The position numbers and the translations under genes were made by a program. From the NCBI GenBank assembly GCA_049509675.1, contig JBEKZQ010000407.1, forward strand, positions 1-10,304: 10,304 bases of DNA, read 5' to 3'. The stretch is from JBEKZQ01 sp049509675. Lineage in GTDB: Bacteria > Planctomycetota > Planctomycetia > Pirellulales > Thermoguttaceae. Below the pieces are notes generated by a model, which was given only the letters and a program-made list of their open reading frames with translations, was not told where the DNA came from and did no database searches. Of the stretch, positions 6,492 through 10,304 are shown piece by piece; the first letter of the stretch is position 1, and each line of letters opens with the position of its first letter.

Positions 6492-6695
6492 TCAAGGATG
6501 CGCGGAAGGATCTTCGCAAGCCCGTTCCTGAATGACCTCCATGTAACCCTTCGCAAAGGACACGACTTTCCGGCCGCCCTTAAACTGTCGCCTTCTCAGG
6601 TCCTCCCCCATCGCGCGAACGTCAAAGTTGAACCGCTTCGCGTGCTCCTCACGAATCTTCCGGATTTCCGCAATGATTGGATCGTCTTCCATCAT
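6492..6695 (-). CDS. Small antitoxin-like partner of the PIN protein
   Basis: A 67-aa hydrophilic protein. Its first half, 'DPIIAEIRKIREEHAKRFNFD' (residues 5-25), followed by 'DLRRRQ' and 'GRKVVSF', is the pattern of a small uncharacterised family commonly found beside PIN-domain genes and regarded as its antitoxin; I cannot assign a Pfam name. It appears mainly helical, with no obvious DNA-binding domain. Residues 48-67 extend past the part that looks conserved. The PIN gene's TGA is directly followed by this ATG, and GGGAG inside the end of the PIN gene (6701-6705) sits 5 nt before it, so translation is coupled. A second ATG at 6692 is an equally possible start. The order is toxin first, the reverse of classical vapBC. 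If not an antitoxin, it is simply an accessory protein of the PIN gene. Confidence 0.65.
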   Translation of the reverse strand: MMEDDPIIAEIRKIREEHAKRFNFDVRAMGEDLRRRQFKGGRKVVSFAKGYMEVIQERACEDPSAHP

Positions 6696-7166
6696 TCATT
6701 CTCCCATCAGTTGCTCAGGGGTACAGATAATCGGCAAATCGTAGCCCTGGGATCGACAGAGCGCCCCGGCGCGGCAAATGATCTGGGCATTGGCGATGTG
6801 CCTGCAGTTCCATGACAAAAGGAACTGCATCCGGTGAACGGTCGCGGCGGCCACATGGTAGGCGTCGTCTTCCGCGGTCGCGGGAAATGGACCGCGGCTG
6901 ACGAAGTCCTCCGCCAGTTGTATCACTTGCCGGCTGATTTCGACCAATGGCAGGCCAGCGGCGATGAAAAGCCGCTCCTTTGCAGCTTCTTCATCGCCGG
7001 CGCCCGCCTCGTCGATTACACGCTGCGACACGTATAGTTCAAAGCTTGCGCGGTGAGTGTCCCACCACTGCCGCGTAACCCGCTGACGCGCCGCAACAAG
7101 CGGATCCGCGCTCGGCCGTGAGGTGAGGTAGCCGAAAAAGCTGGTCTCCAAGTATACTTTGTCCAT
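6696..7166 (-). CDS. PIN-domain protein, VapC-like toxin family
   Basis: A 156-aa single-domain protein of the PIN nuclease fold; relatives are annotated as type II toxins that cleave RNA with metal-bound acidic residues. The N-terminal strand 'MDKVYLETSFFGYLTSRP' carries Glu7 where many PIN proteins have Asp; this substitution is usual in this subgroup. Other candidates for the acidic site are Glu53 ('VIDEA') and Asp100/Asp101 ('AEDDAYHVAAATVH'). 'LLSWNCRHIANA' (116-127) and the C-terminal 'PIICTPEQLMGE' are subgroup signatures. The start at 7166 was preferred to an in-frame ATG at 7232 because the fold begins exactly there and a TACAAT box lies between the two. The antitoxin-like gene follows with no gap. 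The gene looks intact. RNase activity and toxicity are inferred from the family only. Confidence 0.82.
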   Translation of the reverse strand: MDKVYLETSFFGYLTSRPSADPLVAARQRVTRQWWDTHRASFELYVSQRVIDEAGAGDEEAAKERLFIAAGLPLVEISRQVIQLAEDFVSRGPFPATAEDDAYHVAAATVHRMQFLLSWNCRHIANAQIICRAGALCRSQGYDLPIICTPEQLMGE

Positions 7167-7202
7167 GGCAGGTTCGCTAACATGCGTCCACTTCACCGCC
7201 GA

Positions 7203-7208
7203 ATTGTA
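7203..7208 (-). promoter_or_regulatory. Candidate -10 box for the PIN/antitoxin/DUF4838 genes
   Basis: On the minus strand TACAAT (5 of 6 to TATAAT) lies about 37 nt before the PIN start at 7166. No good -35 is visible at the usual distance (GGACTT at 17 nt). No other promoter-like site was noticed before the DUF4838 gene. Confidence 0.3.
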
Positions 7209-7251
7209 CCCCAGATGACCATATAAGTCCACGGTGGGAACCGGAGGGACC

Positions 7252-7317
7252 AGGGGTCGGGAGTCTTTGATGGGCTATTCGCCCTCATGTGCATTGAAAC
7301 AAAGACACCCGACCCCT
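7252..7317. repeat. REP-like inverted-repeat element between divergent genes
   Basis: Arms at 7252-7268 and 7301-7317 are inverted copies with 16 of 17 matches: AGGGGTCGGGAGTCTTT versus, read from the other strand, AGGGGTCGGGTGTCTTT. The 32-nt spacer holds a further hairpin, GGGC (7272-7275) with GCCC (7281-7284) around TATTC. The GGGGWCNGG core matches the element at 16-104 and the solo arm at 143-157, although the rest of the arms differ. It sits between the divergent PIN and STAS-like genes, 9 nt before a TTGACA box. Confidence 0.75.
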
Positions 7318-7325
7318 TCTTCTGC

Positions 7326-7354
7326 TTGACAGCGTTGTCGCGGCGGCCCAAGAT
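7326..7354 (+). promoter_or_regulatory. Candidate promoter for the STAS-like/GH127 genes
   Basis: A perfect -35 box TTGACA (7326-7331) is followed after 17 nt by CAAGAT (7349-7354), which matches only 3 of 6 positions of the -10 consensus. Transcription would start near 7361, about 20 nt before the ATG at 7382. The box lies 9 nt outside the inverted repeat, so the repeat could affect its use. Confidence 0.35.
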
Positions 7355-7381
7355 CGGAGTATTGGAGCAAGAGAGACGCTG

Positions 7382-8035
7382 ATGTTGGAAGAACGTCGGG
7401 AAGATGGTCGCCGTGGAAGTCGCTCGCCGTCGGGCAGGCGACCGTGGCAGTTCTCGCTCTTGTCGCTGTTCGTGCTGATGACGCTCTGTGCGGTGTTGCT
7501 CAGCGTTTTCAAGAGCTTTCCGCTCGAAACCCTCTTTATTACGGCGTTGTTCGTCGTCGCCGGGGTTGGTATTGTTCTGTACATCGGGGAATTGGTCGTT
7601 ATCGGTTGGGTCGTAGACTTCCTCTGGGAAATCGGCATGCCCCACGCAAGGCCGGTCCCACTTGAATTCGAACAAGTTGGAGAGATAATCGTCGTCAAGC
7701 TGCGTGACAACATCGGTACCGTGCGACAGTGTCAGACCGTGCAGAAGCAATTGAAAGGCTTGATTGACGAGCATCACTGCGATTTCGTTCTCGATTTCTT
7801 CTGTGCCGGGAACATTTCACGACGTTTCCGCGGAGTTATGGTCCACGTCATGAAGGCGGCACGCAGGGAGGCAGAGCAGCTTGGCAAACCCTATCGACCC
7901 GTTGCGTTGCCTCGCGGGGAGCTATTCAGAGTGTTTGATGGCCGGCAGCGTGCGGTCGAAGAAATGTCCAAGCACGACGGACACGGGTGGGTGGTCCTCT
8001 GTTCCGTTCCCGTTGGAATCCGAGCAGTCTCTTAA
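7382..8035 (+). CDS. Membrane-anchored protein with STAS-like domain
   Basis: A 217-aa protein I recognise only in part. Residues 1-22 are strongly basic. 'RPWQFSLLSLFVLMTLCAVLLSVF' (20-43) is the start and first membrane helix common in planctomycete membrane proteins, and a long hydrophobic run (50-84) forms a second. The C-terminal part (98-205) is soluble and most likely cytoplasmic. It follows the strand/helix order of STAS domains (anti-sigma-factor antagonist type): 'EIIVVKLRDNI', a helix, 'CDFVLDFFCAGNISRRF' (133-149), a helix, 'PVALPRGELFRVF'. Ser146 is where STAS proteins carry their phosphorylated serine. STAS proteins usually work by binding a kinase or sigma-regulatory partner; none is encoded nearby. 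Third positions look less G/C-rich than in bioB or GH127. The GH127 gene starts 14 nt later, suggesting one operon. Gene reality is well supported; the STAS call is moderate. Confidence 0.72.
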   Translation: MLEERREDGRRGSRSPSGRRPWQFSLLSLFVLMTLCAVLLSVFKSFPLETLFITALFVVAGVGIVLYIGELVVIGWVVDFLWEIGMPHARPVPLEFEQVGEIIVVKLRDNIGTVRQCQTVQKQLKGLIDEHHCDFVLDFFCAGNISRRFRGVMVHVMKAARREAEQLGKPYRPVALPRGELFRVFDGRQRAVEEMSKHDGHGWVVLCSVPVGIRAVS

Positions 8036-8038
8036 GTC

Positions 8039-8044
8039 GAGGTG
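8039..8044 (+). promoter_or_regulatory. Ribosome binding site of the GH127 gene
   Basis: GAGGTG ends 5 nt before the ATG at 8050. With the signal peptide starting there, it decides the start over an in-frame ATG at 7987 that lies inside the preceding gene. Confidence 0.55.
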
Positions 8045-8049
8045 TGCCC

Positions 8050-10299
8050 ATGAAGACGTTTGTGGCTGCAAGTTTTACGCTGGCCTGGCTTAGCAGTGCG
8101 GTTGGGGCCGAACCGCTGGAGGGCAACCTGGCCTGTGTGGCGACTGCTTCGACGTCGTATGATTCGGGCAAATCGCCGCACTTCGCTCCCCACGTCGAGG
8201 CGGGGGTCGACCGCGTGGTGGTTCTCTCCGGCCGGACCTATCTGCAAGGCTTGGTCCGCGACGCCGGCAAGATCAAGATCGCACCCGCCGTCCGCTGGAG
8301 CAAAGTGTCCGGCCCCGGGAATGTCGTCTTCGCTAGCGCCGGCCAGGCCGAGACCACCGCCCGCTTCACCCTCCCGGGCGAGTATCGATTGCAACTCACA
8401 GCCGGCGACGGGCAATCAAGAGCCTCCGATACGCTTCGGGTTACGGTCGCCCCGCCGCCTCCCGGCACGCACTTCGAGCCGCTCTGGCCGCGGCCCTTCA
8501 AGATCCATAGCCCGCTTTGGAACGATCGCATCAAGAACCTGATCGTCCACTGGATTCCCCACTGCTACGACAAGATTTCCGAACCCAAGCTGGCCGAAGG
8601 CGGCATCGAGAACTTCACGCAGGCCGGCAATAAAGTGGCGGGCAGGCCGTTCTCGCGGCACGTCGGCGCCCCTTGGGCCAACGCCTGGGTGCATAACACG
8701 GTGGAGTCGATGTGCCTGGCCCTGCTGGTCGATCCCCAGGGCGACAAGGACGTGCTCCGGGCCCAGGACGCGATGCGGGCGAAACTCGACGACTGGATCC
8801 CCAAAATCCTCAGCGCCCAGGAATCCGACGGCTATTTGCAGACCTTTTACACGCTGAATGCACTTCCGCGCTGGTCGAACAAGGGAGACCACGAAGGCTA
8901 TACGGCCGGATATTTCATCGAATCGGCGATCGCCCACTACTTGATGACCAGGAAAACCGACGCCCGCATGTATCGAGCCGCCCGGAAACTCGCCGACTGT
9001 TGGTCGAAACACATCGGACCGCCACCCAAGAAGTACTGGTACGACGGCCACGAAGAACTGGAGCAGGCCCTGGTGCGCCTGGCGCGGCTGGCCGACGAGG
9101 AAACAGCGGGCCAGGGCCGAAAGTATGTCGCCTTGGCGAAGTTCCTCTTGGACTGCCGCCGCAACGGCGAACCCTACGACCAGAGTCATCTCCCGGTTAC
9201 CCGGCAGTATGAGGCGGTGGGACATGCCGTCCGGGCCGTGTATTGCTACTCCGGCATGGTCGACGTCGCCATGGCCACCGGCGATCTCGATTATCATAGC
9301 GCGGTGAAATCGTTGTGGGACAATCTCGTCAACAGGAAGTATTACGTCACCGGCGGCGTGGGCAGCGGTGAAACTTCCGAAGGGTTCGGCGCGAACTATT
9401 CGCTCCCCAACAACGCCTACTGCGAATCGTGCGCCGGCTGCGGCGAGGTGTTCTTCCAGCACAAGATGAACCTCGCCTGCCAGGAGGCGAAGTACGCCGA
9501 CCTCTACGAAGAGACGCTGTACAACGCGGTCCTTAGCGACGTGGACCTGGAGGGCAGGAACTTCACCTACACCAACCCCTTGGATTCGAGCCAGTCCCGC
9601 TACCTTTGGCACGGCTGCCCGTGTTGCGTGGGGAATATCCCGCGAACCTTGTTGATGTTGCCCACGTGGACCTACGCCAAGAGCGCCGATTGTCTTTGCG
9701 TGAACCTCTTCGTCGGCAGCACGGTGACGGTCGACGGCGTGGGCGGCGCCGACGTGCAAATCGTGCAGACGACCGATTATCCCTGGAGCGGCAAGGTTTC
9801 GCTCGCGCTCCGTCCGTCGGCGGCCGCCAGGTTCACCTTGCGGATCCGCCTGCCCAATCGCAATGTCAGCGGCCTCTACGCCAGCGAGCCGAATTGCGAC
9901 GGCGTCACCGCGTTTTCGGTCAACGGCCAAGCGGTCACCCCGGCGATCGACAGCGGTTACGCGGTGCTCCGCCGCACCTGGGCGGACGGCGACAAGGTCG
10001 AGATGCTGTTGCCGATGAAGGTCCAGCGCGTCAAGGCGGATCGCCGCATTGCCGCCGACCTGGGCCGTGTTGCCTTGCGGTACGGGCCCCTGATCTACAA
10101 CATCGAGAGCGTGGATCAGGACGTCGAGCTGGTGCTCGATCCGAAGTCGGCCTTGTCTACGCGGTGGGACGCCGGCCTGTTGGGCGGCGTCGTGGTCGTC
10201 GAAGGCACTTTTCGCAACGGCGCCGCGCTGAAGGCGATACCCAATTACACCCGCAATAATCGCGGCGGACGTTCCCTGGTATGGATCAAGGATCGCTGA
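8050..10299 (+). CDS. Secreted GH127-family glycoside hydrolase (beta-L-arabinofuranosidase-like)
   Basis: A 749-aa exported enzyme. Residues 1-20 are a signal peptide ending 'SSAVGA'. Residues 49-134 form an Ig/PKD-like domain ('VRWSKVSGPGNVVF', 'FTLPGEYRLQLTAGDG'), an added module. From about 141 to the end it matches the GH127 catalytic family (PF07944, formerly DUF1680), whose characterised members remove beta-L-arabinofuranose with a zinc-bound cysteine nucleophile. By comparison with HypBA1, the metal set is likely Glu459 and Cys461 ('YCESCAG') plus Cys525 and Cys526 ('HGCPCCVGN'), with Cys525 the nucleophile, and Glu444 ('SEGFG') is the probable acid/base. The end 'AIPNYTRNNRGGRSLVWI' is typical, so the protein is complete. 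It follows the STAS-like gene by 14 nt. Family and active site are well supported; the exact sugar is not, as the family also includes enzymes of other specificity. Confidence 0.92.
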   Translation: MKTFVAASFTLAWLSSAVGAEPLEGNLACVATASTSYDSGKSPHFAPHVEAGVDRVVVLSGRTYLQGLVRDAGKIKIAPAVRWSKVSGPGNVVFASAGQAETTARFTLPGEYRLQLTAGDGQSRASDTLRVTVAPPPPGTHFEPLWPRPFKIHSPLWNDRIKNLIVHWIPHCYDKISEPKLAEGGIENFTQAGNKVAGRPFSRHVGAPWANAWVHNTVESMCLALLVDPQGDKDVLRAQDAMRAKLDDWIPKILSAQESDGYLQTFYTLNALPRWSNKGDHEGYTAGYFIESAIAHYLMTRKTDARMYRAARKLADCWSKHIGPPPKKYWYDGHEELEQALVRLARLADEETAGQGRKYVALAKFLLDCRRNGEPYDQSHLPVTRQYEAVGHAVRAVYCYSGMVDVAMATGDLDYHSAVKSLWDNLVNRKYYVTGGVGSGETSEGFGANYSLPNNAYCESCAGCGEVFFQHKMNLACQEAKYADLYEETLYNAVLSDVDLEGRNFTYTNPLDSSQSRYLWHGCPCCVGNIPRTLLMLPTWTYAKSADCLCVNLFVGSTVTVDGVGGADVQIVQTTDYPWSGKVSLALRPSAAARFTLRIRLPNRNVSGLYASEPNCDGVTAFSVNGQAVTPAIDSGYAVLRRTWADGDKVEMLLPMKVQRVKADRRIAADLGRVALRYGPLIYNIESVDQDVELVLDPKSALSTRWDAGLLGGVVVVEGTFRNGAALKAIPNYTRNNRGGRSLVWIKDR

Positions 10300-10304
10300 T
10301 GTTT
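10299..10304 (+). other. Possible start of a further operon gene at the window edge
   Basis: The GH127 stop TGA overlaps an ATG at 10299-10301 (TGATG), a common arrangement for translationally coupled genes. Only ATGTTT is visible, so no product can be named. Confidence 0.2.

Noticed and set aside
8416..9930. Minus-strand open frame of 504 codons inside the GH127 gene
   Set aside because: Antisense to conserved GH127 catalytic motifs, with no domain of its own.

Overview
The window looks like chromosomal DNA from a GC-rich planctomycete (Pirellulales-like). The reasons are inferential. The genes have strong G/C third positions, and there are large secreted proteins of families expanded in planctomycetes: DUF11-type repeats, DUF4838, and GH127 with an extra Ig/PKD-like module. 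One small membrane protein has the 'RPWQFSLLSLF' N-terminus typical of planctomycete proteins. The spaces between genes are filled with palindromic REP-like repeats. No rRNA, tRNA, CRISPR array or intact insertion sequence was found.

Layout, left to right. Positions 1-464 are non-coding and hold an 89-bp inverted-repeat element (16-104), a solo arm of the same kind (143-157), a nested hairpin (176-213) and a likely promoter (-10 TATAAT at 405-410). Then come two plus-strand genes 12 nt apart: a 100-aa PHA_gran_rgn (polyhydroxyalkanoic acid system) family protein (465-767) and biotin synthase bioB (780-1775), which has every expected iron-sulfur cluster cysteine. A 379-nt gap (1776-2154) begins with another palindromic element (1797-1908). 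A secreted 752-aa protein with four DUF11-like beta-sandwich repeats follows (2155-4413).

This gene converges on a minus-strand DUF4838 gene (4653-6473). The convergent gap carries a tandem cluster of short palindromes (4559-4642). Upstream of DUF4838, on the same strand and almost without gaps, are a small antitoxin-like protein (6492-6695) and a PIN-domain VapC-like protein (6696-7166), so the three may be co-transcribed.

A divergent intergenic region (7167-7381) holds a third GGGGWCNGG-type inverted repeat (7252-7317) and candidate promoters in both directions. On the plus strand, a membrane-anchored protein with a STAS-like C-terminal domain (7382-8035) is followed 14 nt later by a secreted GH127 (beta-L-arabinofuranosidase family) enzyme (8050-10299). 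The GH127 stop codon overlaps an ATG at the right edge, so the operon may continue.

Functionally, DUF4838 and GH127 suggest extracytoplasmic polysaccharide degradation. The PIN/antitoxin-like pair and the STAS-like membrane protein between them could be a regulatory or selfish insertion, as that segment looks less G/C-biased at third positions. No clearly new multi-gene defence or mobile system can be demonstrated from this window. The least explained parts are the family of palindromic elements in the gaps, the STAS-like membrane protein joined to GH127, and the PIN pair joined to DUF4838.
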